A stretch of 64,000 bases of DNA, from NCBI RefSeq assembly GCF_001705235.1, contig NZ_MCGV01000001.1:1302001-1366000 (forward strand), read 5' to 3'. Below, one piece after another: positions 37,156 through 47,537 of this stretch. Position numbers and translations under genes: made by a program. A model generated the notes under the pieces. The model was not told where the DNA came from and did no database searches. It saw only the letters and a program-made list of their open reading frames with translations. Positions within the stretch are counted from its first letter, which is position 1. Each line of letters opens with the position of its first letter. Origin of the DNA: Clostridium pasteurianum. GTDB lineage: Bacteria; Bacillota; Clostridia; Clostridiales; Clostridiaceae.

Positions 37156-39384
37156 CTACATACTTTCATGGAATGTTCTCTTTATAACTTCTAATTGCTG
37201 CTCCCTTGATAAACGGCTGAAATTAACCGCATATCCTGAAACCCTTATTGTTAATGTTGGGTATTTATCAGGATTTTTCATAGCATCAATCAGCGTCTCT
37301 CTTTTAAGAACATTAACATTCAAATGATGTGCTCCTTGAACAAAATAGCCATCTAGTATAGAAACTAAGTTGTTAATTCTTTGATTTTTATCCTTTCCAA
37401 GCGCATCTGGAACAATAGAAAAAGTATTTGAAACTCCATCCTGGCAAATGGCATTATACGGTATTTTAGCTACTGAATTAAGTGATGCTAAGGCTCCATT
37501 TATATCTCTTCCGTGCATTGGATTTGCTCCTGGTGCTAGTGGTTCACCTTTCTTTCTTCCATCTGGCGTTGTTCCAGTCTTTTTACCATACATGACATTC
37601 GATGTTATTGTAAGTGCCGATAATGTATGTTTAGCATTTCTATAAAGAGGATGTTTCTTAAGTTCACTTGAAAATTTAATAACTAATTCTACTCCTAAAT
37701 CATCTGCTCTATCATCATCATTACCGTACTTAGGGAAATCCCCATTCACTTCAAAGTCTACCGCTATCCCTGCTTCATTCCTAATTGGTTTAACTTTTGC
37801 ATATTTAATTGCAGATAACGAATCTATTGCAACTGAAAGACCTGCTACTCCAAAAGCCATTAATCTTTCAACTGCTGTATCATGAAGCGCCATTTGCCCT
37901 GCCTCATAAGCATATTTATCATGCATAAAGTGTATTATATTCATTGTATCAACATATATTTTTGCAACATATTCTAAAACTTTAAAGTAATTTTCTTTTA
38001 CCTTTTTAAAATCAAGAATCTCATCATTCATTTTTTCTATTTCTGGAACTACCTTTATTTCTTTTATTTCATCTATACCGCCATTAATAGCATATAATAA
38101 TGATTTAGCCAAATTGCACCTAGCTCCAAAAAACTGCATTTGCTTGCCAAGTTTCATAGCTGATACACAGCAGGCTATAGCATAATCATCTCCATAAATT
38201 GGTCTCATAATTTCATCATTTTCATATTGAATAGAATCCGTCTTTATTGAAATATCCGCACAGTATTTCTTAAAGTTTTGGGGTAACTTGTCTGACCATA
38301 AAACTGTTAAGTTTGGTTCTGCAGATGTTCCAAGATTAATTAATGTATGAAGATATCTAAAAGAATTCTTCGTAACAAGTGGTCTACCATTAATACCCAT
38401 GCCACCAATTGATTCAGTTACCCAGGTTGGATCACCGCCAAATAATTCATTATATTCTGGTGTTCTTAAATGTCTAACTAATCTCAATTTGATTATCAAT
38501 TGGTCTACAATTTCCTGAGCTTCTTTTTCTGTAATTAAACCTTTCTCTAGATCCCTTTCAATGTAGATATCTAGAAAAGTCGAAGTTCTCCCAAACGAAG
38601 TTGCTGCTCCATTGTTTTCTTTTACTCCTGCTAAATATCCAAAATATAAATTTTGAGCCGCTTCCTTTGCATTTGCAGCTGGCTTTGATATATCAATTCC
38701 ATACTTTAATGCCATAGATTTCATTTCACCTAAAGCCCTTATTTGCATTGACACTTCTTCTCTTTTTCTTACTAATTCATCCAGCATATCACCTTGAAGC
38801 TTATCTAAATCTTTTTTCTTTTCTTCTATAAGATAATCTATTCCATAAAGTGCAACTCTTCTATAGTCGCCTATTATTCTTCCCCTCCCATAGGCATCTG
38901 GAAGACCTGTTAAAAGTCCTGCACTTCTAGCTGCTCTTATTTCCTTTGTATATGCATCAAATACTCCTTCATTATGAGTTTTTCTATATTTTGAAAAATG
39001 CTTTTCAATATCTGGATCAAGCTTATAACCATATTCTTTTAATGAACTTTGAACCATTCTCATTCCACCAAATGGATTTACTATTCTTTTAAGCGGTGCA
39101 TCTGTTTGAAGACCAACTATGACCTCATTGTCTTTATCTATATATCCTGCATCGTAACTATCTATTCCAGACACTCTGTCTGTTGCAACATCAATTATTC
39201 CCTTTTTAACCTCCTCAACAATTAATGCATAAGCCTTATCCCATACTTTACTTGTTTTTTCCGTTTTGCCCTCTAAAAAACTTCCATCTCCCTCATATAA
39301 TTTATAATTTTTTTGTATGAAGTTTCTTACATCTATTCCATCTTGCCATGTTCCTTCCTTAAATCCTTCCCACTCATTGAACAT
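37156..39384 (-). CDS. pflB: Pyruvate formate-lyase
   Basis: 742 residues. The adjacent active cysteines are Cys405/Cys406 in [11 protein letters not shown] and the radical glycine is about Gly717 in RVSGYAVNF. It cleaves pyruvate with CoA to acetyl-CoA and formate under anaerobiosis. The glycyl radical must be installed by an activating radical-SAM enzyme. No pflA is adjacent: downstream lies a terminator and the exonuclease gene, upstream a repeat region. CAAGGAGG precedes the ATG. Confidence 0.97.
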   Translation of the reverse strand: MFNEWEGFKEGTWQDGIDVRNFIQKNYKLYEGDGSFLEGKTEKTSKVWDKAYALIVEEVKKGIIDVATDRVSGIDSYDAGYIDKDNEVIVGLQTDAPLKRIVNPFGGMRMVQSSLKEYGYKLDPDIEKHFSKYRKTHNEGVFDAYTKEIRAARSAGLLTGLPDAYGRGRIIGDYRRVALYGIDYLIEEKKKDLDKLQGDMLDELVRKREEVSMQIRALGEMKSMALKYGIDISKPAANAKEAAQNLYFGYLAGVKENNGAATSFGRTSTFLDIYIERDLEKGLITEKEAQEIVDQLIIKLRLVRHLRTPEYNELFGGDPTWVTESIGGMGINGRPLVTKNSFRYLHTLINLGTSAEPNLTVLWSDKLPQNFKKYCADISIKTDSIQYENDEIMRPIYGDDYAIACCVSAMKLGKQMQFFGARCNLAKSLLYAINGGIDEIKEIKVVPEIEKMNDEILDFKKVKENYFKVLEYVAKIYVDTMNIIHFMHDKYAYEAGQMALHDTAVERLMAFGVAGLSVAIDSLSAIKYAKVKPIRNEAGIAVDFEVNGDFPKYGNDDDRADDLGVELVIKFSSELKKHPLYRNAKHTLSALTITSNVMYGKKTGTTPDGRKKGEPLAPGANPMHGRDINGALASLNSVAKIPYNAICQDGVSNTFSIVPDALGKDKNQRINNLVSILDGYFVQGAHHLNVNVLKRETLIDAMKNPDKYPTLTIRVSGYAVNFSRLSREQQLEVIKRTFHESM

Positions 39385-39482
39385 CTTTTTTCCTCCTTGT
39401 AAATTGTAAATATTTTAGAATTTCAACTTTATAATTTTATTATTTTTATATAATTATAGCTTTCCCAAATTTAATAAAAATA

Positions 39483-39675
39483 GATGAAACAATAATATTG
39501 CATGTCAGTAAATAAAGGTCATAAATCTAAGAGACTAATTATTAAAAGACTAAGAAGTTTCAATAACTCGCTGAAAAAATGCTCAGACAAATTGGAACTT
39601 CTAAGTCTTTTAACAATTAGTCTCCAAGATTTATTGACCTTTATTTAAACTGCCCTGCAATATTATTGTTTCATC
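39483..39675. repeat. Dispersed hairpin repeat, copy R3
   Basis: 193-bp inverted repeat upstream of pflB, arms of about 80 bases (GATGAAACAATAATATTGCA ... TGCAATATTATTGTTTCATC). Core ATAACTCGCTGAAAAAATGC then TCAGACAAATTGGAACTT, in the same orientation as R1. Transcription reading toward pflB would have to pass it only if the promoter lies beyond; more likely it flanks the promoter. Non-coding. Confidence 0.88.
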
Positions 39676-39687
39676 CAAACAGTGTTT

Positions 39688-39827
39688 CAAGGAAAAAATT
39701 CCTCCGTCCCTACGGAATTTTAGAACTTTACAGAAAAATAAATTTCAAACTAAAGCTTAGTTTTATGCAAGCTTTAATTTCAGATTTTCGGCAGCAAAGC
39801 GGAAGAAAATCTTCCTTGCTTTTACCT
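39688..39827. repeat. Satellite motifs B and C between R3 and R4
   Basis: 39688-39722 is motif B (GGAAAAAATTCCTCCGTCCC, then TACGGAATTTTA). 39781-39827 is motif C (GATTTTCGGCAGCAAAGCGG, then CTTCCTTGCTTTTAC). The order B, C and then a hairpin repeats the arrangement beside R2, so B + C + hairpin may be one composite unit. Confidence 0.75.
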
Positions 39828-39832
39828 TTTAT

Positions 39833-40150
39833 GTTCAGTAACAGTAGTTTGGAAACGATTTAAATAAAGCTCAATAAGACTTTGCCCCAAATTATAAAAA
39901 GACTTAGATGTTTGAATATTATCATACACGAGGTTTGGGCGAAGCCCATTATCCTTCTTAATCCAATATAGGCACTCTCTAAATTATATGAGGCTTTTGT
40001 TAATTATAAAATGCTAATATGAAGTTGTTAGAGTGTTACTATAGAAAATACCTATTACTAATTAAGAATGATAATGGGTCTTTGACCCAAGCCTCAGTTA
40101 TGCTTAGTCTTATGAACTTTATTTAACGTTTTAAACTACTGCTACTGAAC
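39833..40150. repeat. Dispersed hairpin repeat R4, core replaced by a nested element
   Basis: Outer arms GTTCAGTAACAGTAGTTTGG (from 39833) and CTACTGCTACTGAAC (ending 40150) pair, as do inner AATAAGAC/GTCTTAT blocks. The central core seen in R1-R3 is missing and a second element (39920-40097) occupies its place. The right arm runs into the 3' end of the GGDEF-EAL gene, so its last codons and stop are repeat-derived. Confidence 0.8.
39920..40097. mobile_element. Nested MITE-like inverted repeat
   Basis: Arms at 39930-39962 (GAGGTTTGGGCGAAGCCCAT...) and 40061-40095 (...ATGGGTCTTTGACCCAAGC) are complementary over about 33 bases with few mismatches, with further inner pairing. No ORF. The left boundary TATCATACNYGAGGTTTGGG recurs at 33950. 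It sits inside hairpin R4. Small size, terminal inverted repeats and lack of coding suggest a miniature non-autonomous element. Confidence 0.65.
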
Positions 40151-42969
40151 ATCTTTTCTATAGATTCAGGTTTTACAGGTTTACTAAAAAGATAGCCCTG
40201 TGCCTTGTCGCAGCCATACTCTTTAAGTAAATCTAATATTTTTACATTTTCTACTCCCTCAGCAACCACTTCAATATCAAGATTGTGTGCTAATGAAATT
40301 ATAGTCCTTGCAATTTCAGCTTGTTTTTTATTTTCACATATATCTAAAACAAATTCCTTATCCATTTTCAAAACATCAATTGGAAGTTCCTTTAGATAAT
40401 TTAATGATGAATAACCTATACCAAAATCATCTAAGGATATTTTAATACCACTTTTCTTTATAGCTTTTAGAATTTCTACTGTATTGTCTATATCCTCCAT
40501 AACCATAGTTTCAGTTATTTCAAATTCTAAATGTTTAGGGTCAACACCCTCTTCTGAAATTATATTATTAATACTATTTACAAGATCGTTTTGCTTAAAT
40601 TGTCTTGCTGAAAAATTTACAGCCATGTTTAAATTTTTATAGCCTAAGTCATTCCATTTTCGTATTTGCTTACAAGCAGTTTTTAATACAAATTCACCTA
40701 TTGGAACAATTAGTCCGGTTTCTTCAGCAATTGGTATAAAGTCTATTGGAGATATAATACCCTTTGAAGGACTTTCCCATCGTATCAAGGCTTCAACTCC
40801 AGATATGGTTTCTGTTTTTAAATTCATTTGTGGTTGATAATACACTACAAACTCACTTTTTTCTAATGCCCGTCTTATACTATTCTCAAGCTTAAGCCTT
40901 GAAATTACTTTATCATTCATTGATGTATTAAAAAATGCATATTTATTTTTACCAGAATTCTTTGCACTGTACATAGCAGTATCCGAATTTTTCATTATTG
41001 TAGTTATATCTTGTCCATCTTTAGGATAAATTGCTACCCCAATACTAGATGAAATATAAAACTCCTGTCCATTTAAAACAAATGGAACTTTAAACATATC
41101 CATTATTTTATTTAAAACTTTATTTATTTCATTATTATCTTTTATAAAGGGTAGCAATATTGCAAATTCATCACCACCAAGACGAGAAACAATATCTACT
41201 TTACTAACACACGCAAGGAGTTTTTCACTCACATTCTTTAGCAATTCATTACCATAATTATGACCTAACAAATCATTAACATTTTTAAAATTATCAAGAT
41301 CAATATATAATAGTGCCAACCTTTTATTATTAGTATTTGCTTCATAAAGTGCTGCTGAAAAACTATCGTATAATAAAGTTCTATTTGACAAACCAGTTAA
41401 AGCATCATAGTGTGCCATATAATTTATTTTTTCCTCAATTTTTTTCCTCTCTGTAATGTCCATGTTAGAACCAGATATCCGAATAGTTTTTCCATCATCA
41501 TTCCAACTGATTTTACCCTTACATAAAACCCATCGGTACTCTCCATATTTATCCTTTTCGCGAAATTCACATTCAACATATGGAGATTTTTTAGTAATAC
41601 TATCTTTAAATAGTTTTCTAACATATTCTCTATCATCAGGATGAATCCTACTATGAATTTTACTAATTTCATCTATTGGATTGTAAACTCCTGTACTATC
41701 GGGCGCTCTATAAAAAGAAACCATATTACTATCCATATCACTATCCCAAATATCAATATTAGAACCTTCTGTAGCTAACCTAAAGCGTTCCTCACTTATG
41801 CGTAAAGCTTCCTTACTTTTATGAAGCTCGGCATTATACTCTTTAAGCTCCTCATCAGATGCAATAATTTCTTGATTTGATATTTCTAACGCTTCATAAG
41901 TATTCATTAACTCTTCATAATTGTTTTTAAGGTTTCCTACCATCTTTTCGAAAGTTCTTGATAATCGGCCAATCTCATCTTTTAAATTAATATTTACGGA
42001 ATTCACAGTATATTCTCCTAATGAAATACGATTTGCTTCTACTTCTAAAAGTTCTATTGGTTTAGTAATATGTGATGCCATTAATATAATAGCCTCAATT
42101 ACAATAAGCATCACTATTAATATAGTGGCTAACAAAATCTTAGCAAACCCAATTAGTTTCACATTTATTTCTTGCTTAGGAACCTGAATTACTAAATACC
42201 AATCAGTTTTAGGAACTCTAGAATAAGCTGCATACTGAGAAACACCATTTGATATAAACTTTCCAGATCCTGATGTACTTTTTAACATATTTCTTCCAAA
42301 AGTCTTTAATGAAGTATCAATATTTTTACTTGTAAATATATTTAATGTATTTGCTACCTTCTTATCAGGATGAATAACTACTAATCCATCTTTTCTTACT
42401 AAAAATGCATAACCAGTTTTCTCGATTCTTATTGATAATATGTGCTTAACTATATCATCAACAGTAATAGAAGCAGCAATTACACCCTTAATATTTCCAT
42501 CCTTTATAATAGGTGCCGCAATTTCTACTACACGTTTGCCTGTATATAAAGATATAATAGGATCAGATATAACGGTTTTTCCCTTTAAAGCTTGCTCAAA
42601 ATAATCACGATTTGCAATATTTACACTTATACCAAGAGCACTATACGCATTACCTTTTGTATCTGAACAAAGTATATTGGCATAAAGAGGATTGTTTTTA
42701 ATTTCCTTACGAAGATAATCCATTATTTCTTCATGAGTACCAGAAACTATTATTGGCGATCTAGCATAAGTTGTTATTTGCTGCCTGTAAACATCAAACC
42801 ACAATTTTACGGAATTGCTTTCATCTTCAGCAGTTTTAATTAATTCAGATTTATTATCTTCCTGTATTAGTTTTTTTGCTTGCATATAGTTCATACTGCC
42901 AAGTGTAACAAGTGCAATAATAAGAATAGGAATTATAATAGCTAAAATTTTTAACCTTAAGCTTTTCAT
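40123..42969 (-). CDS. Membrane GGDEF-EAL protein with dCache sensor and PAS domain
   Basis: 948 residues in order: membrane helix (about 5-25), dCache extracellular sensor (about 30-270), helix (about 275-300), HAMP, short coiled coil, PAS/PAC (about 395-505), GGDEF domain with intact SRLGGDEFAILL, and EAL domain with intact GVEALIRWE, DDFGIGYSSLNYL and EGVEN. Both catalytic signatures are preserved, so it may make or break cyclic di-GMP depending on signal. ATG 42969 is chosen because AAAAGG precedes it and the protein then starts at the membrane helix. Its C-terminal SSSSLKR and stop lie inside repeat R4. Confidence 0.93.
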   Translation of the reverse strand: MKSLRLKILAIIIPILIIALVTLGSMNYMQAKKLIQEDNKSELIKTAEDESNSVKLWFDVYRQQITTYARSPIIVSGTHEEIMDYLRKEIKNNPLYANILCSDTKGNAYSALGISVNIANRDYFEQALKGKTVISDPIISLYTGKRVVEIAAPIIKDGNIKGVIAASITVDDIVKHILSIRIEKTGYAFLVRKDGLVVIHPDKKVANTLNIFTSKNIDTSLKTFGRNMLKSTSGSGKFISNGVSQYAAYSRVPKTDWYLVIQVPKQEINVKLIGFAKILLATILIVMLIVIEAIILMASHITKPIELLEVEANRISLGEYTVNSVNINLKDEIGRLSRTFEKMVGNLKNNYEELMNTYEALEISNQEIIASDEELKEYNAELHKSKEALRISEERFRLATEGSNIDIWDSDMDSNMVSFYRAPDSTGVYNPIDEISKIHSRIHPDDREYVRKLFKDSITKKSPYVECEFREKDKYGEYRWVLCKGKISWNDDGKTIRISGSNMDITERKKIEEKINYMAHYDALTGLSNRTLLYDSFSAALYEANTNNKRLALLYIDLDNFKNVNDLLGHNYGNELLKNVSEKLLACVSKVDIVSRLGGDEFAILLPFIKDNNEINKVLNKIMDMFKVPFVLNGQEFYISSSIGVAIYPKDGQDITTIMKNSDTAMYSAKNSGKNKYAFFNTSMNDKVISRLKLENSIRRALEKSEFVVYYQPQMNLKTETISGVEALIRWESPSKGIISPIDFIPIAEETGLIVPIGEFVLKTACKQIRKWNDLGYKNLNMAVNFSARQFKQNDLVNSINNIISEEGVDPKHLEFEITETMVMEDIDNTVEILKAIKKSGIKISLDDFGIGYSSLNYLKELPIDVLKMDKEFVLDICENKKQAEIARTIISLAHNLDIEVVAEGVENVKILDLLKEYGCDKAQGYLFSKPVKPESIEKMFSSSSLKR

Positions 42970-43115
42970 GGTTATACCTTTTACCCTTTCTATATCCTTA
43001 AAACTATATTTCAATTATATAATTAAAATGCAGAAAATTAAAGTTAAAAGATACATTTTCAGCTTTTTTGAGTTATATTGTTTAATTATTGTATTATTTA
43101 GCTGTAAAAGCAAAA

Positions 43116-43151
43116 ATACTATGTATTAATAATTCAATCAATACATAGTAT
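43116..43151 (-). terminator. Terminator of the nucleoside operon
   Basis: Perfect 12-bp stem (43116-43127 with 43140-43151), then TTTTTGCTTTT on the minus strand. It lies 65 bases after the deoC stop. Confidence 0.8.
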
Positions 43152-43216
43152 CCTTAATTTTATAATCTCAATGTTGTATAAATATCCCTAGTAAACAAAA
43201 GCAAATTAATAATACA

Positions 43217-43876
43217 CTATTTTATATTATTACCTTCTCTAACAATAGCAATACCACTGCTAGCTCCTATTCTACTTGCTCCAGCATTAATCATATCCAT
43301 AGCAGTTTTATAGTCTCTGATTCCACCTGAAGCTTTTACACCTAAATCTTCACCTACAGTTTTTCTCATAAGACTTACATCCTCTTTTTTAGCTCCACCA
43401 GTAGAAAAACCTGTTGATGTTTTAACAAAATTAGCTTTAGCTTCTTTAGTTATTTCACATGCCTTTATTTTTTCTTCATCAGTTAATAAACATGTTTCTA
43501 TAATTACTTTGACTAAAGCCTTTCCCTTAGCTGCATTAACTACGCCCTCTATATCTTCTTTAACTAAAGAATAGTTTTTATCTTTTAATGCTCCAATATT
43601 TATAACCATATCCACTTCATCTGCACCATTTTTTATAGCATCAGCAGCTTCAAATTCCTTAGCTTCTTTAGTCGCTGCGCCTAGTGGAAATCCAATTACT
43701 ACACAAGTTTTAACATCGGTTCCAGCAAGCTCATTACTTACCAGCTTCGCATGACATCCATTTACACAAACAGATGCAAATTTGTATTCTTTAGCTTCCT
43801 TGCAAACTTTCTTTACCTCATCTATAGTAGCTTGAGGTTTTAAAATTGTATGATCTATATATTTTGCTATATTCAT
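43217..43876 (-). CDS. deoC: Deoxyribose-phosphate aldolase
   Basis: 219 residues. Schiff-base Lys152 in [14 protein letters not shown], proton-relay Asp/Lys in [15 protein letters not shown]. It splits 2-deoxyribose 5-phosphate into glyceraldehyde 3-phosphate and acetaldehyde, the last step of deoxynucleoside breakdown. AAGGAGG before ATG. It is the last gene of the nucleoside operon, 18 bases after the transporter permease, followed by a terminator. Confidence 0.96.
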   Translation of the reverse strand: MNIAKYIDHTILKPQATIDEVKKVCKEAKEYKFASVCVNGCHAKLVSNELAGTDVKTCVVIGFPLGAATKEAKEFEAADAIKNGADEVDMVINIGALKDKNYSLVKEDIEGVVNAAKGKALVKVIIETCLLTDEEKIKACEITKEAKANFVKTSTGFSTGGAKKEDVSLMRKTVGEDLGVKASGGIRDYKTAMDMINAGASRIGASSGIAIVREGNNIK

Positions 43877-43894
43877 TTATATCCTCCTTAATTA

Positions 43895-44782
43895 CTAACG
43901 AGCTCCTTTTTCATATGGTAAACCATCAGACTTAGGAGCAACTGATTTTCCAACAAAAAGAATTAAAACTATAATTGTTAAAATGTACGGAAGCATAGCA
44001 AGAATTTCTGATGGAACAGCAAAATGTCCTCCACCTAAAATAACTGTTAAAGCCTCCGAAAATCCAAATAACAAACAAGCTCCATAAGCTCCATGTGGCT
44101 TCCACTTTCCAAATATGACTGCCGCTAAAGCTATAAATCCCTGACCACTAATAGCCGTTTGCGTAAATTGATTAATAATAGCCAGTGTCATTGCTGCACC
44201 ACCAAAACCTGATAAAATACCTGATACTATTACACAAATATATCTGGTCTTGGTTACGTTAATTCCCATAGTATCTGCAGCTGCCGGATTTTCACCAACT
44301 GCACGTATATGTAGCCCCCATTTTGTCTTATAAAGAACAAACCATAAAATTATTGTTAAAGCCAAAGCTAAAACAACTGTACTATCTAAACCATCGAATA
44401 TCTTAGGCAATTGATTTTTAACTGGAGGTGTCATAGCTGCTCCTTTAAAAAATAATCTACATAAAAACACTGCAACACCTGGTCCAATCAAATTTATAGC
44501 AATACCAGAAATAGTTTGATCTGCATTAAAAGTTACAGATGCTATTGCATGAAGAAGCGCAATTATTCCCCCGGCAATACCTGCTGCAAGAAAACCAATC
44601 CATGGATTATTAGAATAATATCCAACTGATGCACCTGTAAAAGCTCCTATTACCATCATACCCTCAATTCCAATATTTACAACCCCAGAGCGCTCTGAAA
44701 TTACGCCCCCTAAAGCTCCAAAAATTAATGGTGCAGAATACATTAAAGTTATTCCTATCAATAGCCCAATGCTACTTAACAT
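43895..44782 (-). CDS. Nucleoside ABC transporter permease (NupQ/YufQ type)
   Basis: 295 residues, about eight hydrophobic helices, branched-chain-amino-acid/ribose-like permease fold (BPD_transp_2) with GIEGMMVIGAFTGASVGY and LHIRAVGENPAAADTMGI. Pairs with the permease at 44772. ATG 44782 is chosen over a GTG at 44791 because AGAGGTG is better placed. It overlaps the upstream permease gene by 11 bases, so the two are coupled. Imports nucleosides together with the NupO-like ATPase and BMP lipoprotein. Confidence 0.93.
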   Translation of the reverse strand: MLSSIGLLIGITLMYSAPLIFGALGGVISERSGVVNIGIEGMMVIGAFTGASVGYYSNNPWIGFLAAGIAGGIIALLHAIASVTFNADQTISGIAINLIGPGVAVFLCRLFFKGAAMTPPVKNQLPKIFDGLDSTVVLALALTIILWFVLYKTKWGLHIRAVGENPAAADTMGINVTKTRYICVIVSGILSGFGGAAMTLAIINQFTQTAISGQGFIALAAVIFGKWKPHGAYGACLLFGFSEALTVILGGGHFAVPSEILAMLPYILTIIVLILFVGKSVAPKSDGLPYEKGAR

Positions 44783-45899
44783 CAATCTCACCTCTTTTTA
44801 AAAGTTTATCAGCTAAAACAGGTACAATTTTAGTTAACGCTACGAAAAATACAATAGTACCTATCATAATATCAATAATTTCCGATGGAGCTCCTATTGT
44901 AGATTGTATAGCTCCTCCTCCATAAATCAATCCTCCAAAAAGTAATCCTGCAAAGATACATCCTACAGGTGAACTACCTGCTATTAAAGCAACTGATAAC
45001 CCATTAAATCCATTGTTCTCAAAAGCAGCTAAAGTTGATATACAGTGAGGCTGAATTCCTGTGATAATTAATGCTCCCGCAAGTCCTGATAGTGCTCCTG
45101 ATATAACCATTGATTGAATAATATTCTTATTAACATCTATACCAGCAAATTCTGCAGCATATTTATTAAAACCAACTGCACGGAGTTCATATCCTTTAGA
45201 TGTTTTATATAACAAAAACCATATTGCTACAGCCATTATAATCGCTACTATAATACCAATATTAAGATCAGTTTTAAGTACAACGTCAGAAATGAACTTA
45301 TTTTTTGATAATGCAGCTATTCCTGCATCAGTATTTTTCCAACTTCCAAGTATTGTTGTAAAACCAGATTTGTTTATTGGATAAGTACTTGTTGAACTAG
45401 GCTGATGAAATCCCTTTAACCCAACTACAAAATTACATAAATACAAAGCAATCCAGTTTAACATTATACTCGTTATAACTTCATGTATTTCAAATTTAGC
45501 CTTCAAAAATCCTACAATTCCTCCATACACTCCTCCTGCTGCTAAGCCTACAAAAATTAAAATAGGAATTTCTAAAAATGCTGGCAGGTTCAATTTAATA
45601 CCAACCATTGTAGCTGCAATTGTTCCTATAATATATTGTCCCTCAGCTCCTATATTAAATAGTCCTGTTTTAAAAGCAAATGCTACACTTAATCCGGTTA
45701 ATATAATTGGTGTAGATTTTATAATAGTATTCGATATGTATTTAGGTTTTGAAAAGACACCCTGAAAAAGTGCACTAAATGCACTAGCCGGATTATACTT
45801 TGCAATACTAAGTACTATTGCTGCAACAATGAAGCCCAAAAATATAGCAATTACTGTTGATGTAAATGGTTTTTTAAGCATTTTTACTACTGTTTTCAT
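44772..45899 (-). CDS. Nucleoside ABC transporter permease (NupP/YufP type)
   Basis: 375 residues with about nine hydrophobic segments. BPD_transp_2 family marks include LFNIGAEGQYIIGTIAA and YELRAVGFNKYAAEFAGI. It has a larger extracellular loop (about 170-205) than its partner. Overlaps the end of the ATPase gene by 26 bases. Forms the heterodimeric pore with the NupQ-like protein. Confidence 0.93.
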   Translation of the reverse strand: MKTVVKMLKKPFTSTVIAIFLGFIVAAIVLSIAKYNPASAFSALFQGVFSKPKYISNTIIKSTPIILTGLSVAFAFKTGLFNIGAEGQYIIGTIAATMVGIKLNLPAFLEIPILIFVGLAAGGVYGGIVGFLKAKFEIHEVITSIMLNWIALYLCNFVVGLKGFHQPSSTSTYPINKSGFTTILGSWKNTDAGIAALSKNKFISDVVLKTDLNIGIIVAIIMAVAIWFLLYKTSKGYELRAVGFNKYAAEFAGIDVNKNIIQSMVISGALSGLAGALIITGIQPHCISTLAAFENNGFNGLSVALIAGSSPVGCIFAGLLFGGLIYGGGAIQSTIGAPSEIIDIMIGTIVFFVALTKIVPVLADKLLKRGEIDVK

Positions 45900-47424
45900 T
45901 ATGCTTACCTCCTGCCATTAGTAAACCTATTGTATTTTCATCTACTTCACCCTGCTTAAAAGTTTTTACAATAGTTCCATTATAAATTACAGCTATAGTA
46001 TCTGAAACATTCATAACTTCATCAAGCTCCAAAGAAATTAAAAGAACTGCCTTTCCTTTATCTCTTTCATTAATTAAAGTCTTATGTACATATTCAATTG
46101 CTCCTACATCCATACCACGGGTTGGCTGTACAGCAATAAGTAAATCAGGGTCATTAGCTATCTCTCTTGCTATTATAACTTTTTGCTGATTTCCTCCTGA
46201 CAAACCTCTAACTTGAGATAATTCACAGTTATCAGGTCTAACATCATATTCTTTTATAAGCTTTTTAGTATGTTCCACAATTTTATATCTATTTAAAAAT
46301 CCTTTTTTACAATATGGTTCACTATTATGTTTTTCAATAACCATATTTTCAGCAACAGTAAAATCTAATACAAGTCCACGTTTTTGTCTATCTTCATGTA
46401 TTGTTGAAATCTTATGCTTAATTACATTTTCAGGTGTTGTATTTTGTATTTCTTCTCCACCTATCTTAATCGTACCACTTTCACATTTTGTAAGACATGT
46501 AATTGCTTCAACTAATTCTTTTTGTCCATTACCATCAACACCGGCAATACCAAAAATCTCTCCCTTACGTACTTTAAGAGACAAATTTTTAATAGCATCC
46601 AGTTTTCTCTCATCCTTGACTACTAAATTATTAATTTCAAATATAGTTTCCTTTGGATTTGCGTGAGTTTTATTAACAACCAAGTTAACTTTATGACCTA
46701 CCATCATAGTAGCAAGATTTTCTTGGCTAACCTCACTTACTTTAACTGTATCTACATATTCACCCCTACGAATAATAGTACAAACATCAGATGATTCCTT
46801 TATTTCCTTTAATTTATGTGTAATTATTATAATAGTTTTCCCTGCTGCTATAAGGTTACGCATAATTTTTATTAAATCCTGTATTTCTTGCGGTGTTAAT
46901 ACTGCTGTTGGTTCATCTAAAATTAATAAATCAGCTCCACGATATAGAGCTTTTAATATTTCAACACGCTGCTGCATACCAACAGAAATATCCTCAATCT
47001 TTGCATCAGGATCTACTTCAAGGCCATACTTTTTAACAATATTAAGTATTTCTTGACGTGCTTTTTTCATATCTGTTATGCCAAATTTACTAGTTACTTC
47101 GCTACCTAAAACAATATTTTCTGTTACCGTAAAATTATCAACTAACATAAAATGCTGATGAACCATTCCAATACCATGTTCAATTGCTACACTTGGATTC
47201 TTTATATTTACCTTTTTTCCATTAAGATAAACTTCACCTTTATCAGCTTTATACAATCCATAAAGTATATTCATAAGTGTACTCTTTCCCGCACCATTTT
47301 CGCCAAGTAGTGCATGAATTGTACCTTTTTTAACGTTAAGATTGATATTATCTAAAGCGCAGAATGTACCAAATGTTTTTGTAATATCATGCATTTGAAC
47401 TGCATATTGTTCGCTGATTTCCAT
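45874..47424 (-). CDS. Nucleoside ABC transporter ATPase, two-domain (NupO/YufO type)
   Basis: 516 residues, two fused ATP-binding domains. The first has Walker A GENGAGKS (about 40-47), signature ISVGMQQRVEI and LLILDEPTAVLT. The second has degenerate Walker A GVDGNGQKE and signature GLSGGNQQKVI. Same layout as RbsA/YufO. Powers nucleoside import. GAAGGAGG precedes the ATG. A stem-loop separates it from the lipoprotein gene just upstream. Confidence 0.95.
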   Translation of the reverse strand: MEISEQYAVQMHDITKTFGTFCALDNINLNVKKGTIHALLGENGAGKSTLMNILYGLYKADKGEVYLNGKKVNIKNPSVAIEHGIGMVHQHFMLVDNFTVTENIVLGSEVTSKFGITDMKKARQEILNIVKKYGLEVDPDAKIEDISVGMQQRVEILKALYRGADLLILDEPTAVLTPQEIQDLIKIMRNLIAAGKTIIIITHKLKEIKESSDVCTIIRRGEYVDTVKVSEVSQENLATMMVGHKVNLVVNKTHANPKETIFEINNLVVKDERKLDAIKNLSLKVRKGEIFGIAGVDGNGQKELVEAITCLTKCESGTIKIGGEEIQNTTPENVIKHKISTIHEDRQKRGLVLDFTVAENMVIEKHNSEPYCKKGFLNRYKIVEHTKKLIKEYDVRPDNCELSQVRGLSGGNQQKVIIAREIANDPDLLIAVQPTRGMDVGAIEYVHKTLINERDKGKAVLLISLELDEVMNVSDTIAVIYNGTIVKTFKQGEVDENTIGLLMAGGKHNENSSKNA

Positions 47425-47483
47425 ATCAAAACCTCCTTCTATTAAATTTACATATAATCAAACTATTCTTTAACCTAGATAAA

Positions 47484-47519
47484 CACTTCCAAACTTTAGT
47501 TTATTTAAATTTGGAAGTG
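47484..47519 (-). terminator. Stem-loop between BMP lipoprotein and ATPase genes
   Basis: Perfect ten-bp arms CACTTCCAAA (47484-47493) and TTTGGAAGTG (47510-47519), in the 113-base gap after the lipoprotein stop. Only TTTATC follows on the minus strand, so it likely slows rather than stops transcription or protects the upstream message, giving excess lipoprotein. Confidence 0.65.
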
Positions 47520-47537
47520 CTTTTGCTTCAATATTTA

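Noticed and set aside
17534-40150. Repeated units B, C and hairpins considered as a CRISPR-like array.
   Set aside because: Copies are kilobases apart, have no regular spacers, and no cas genes are present.
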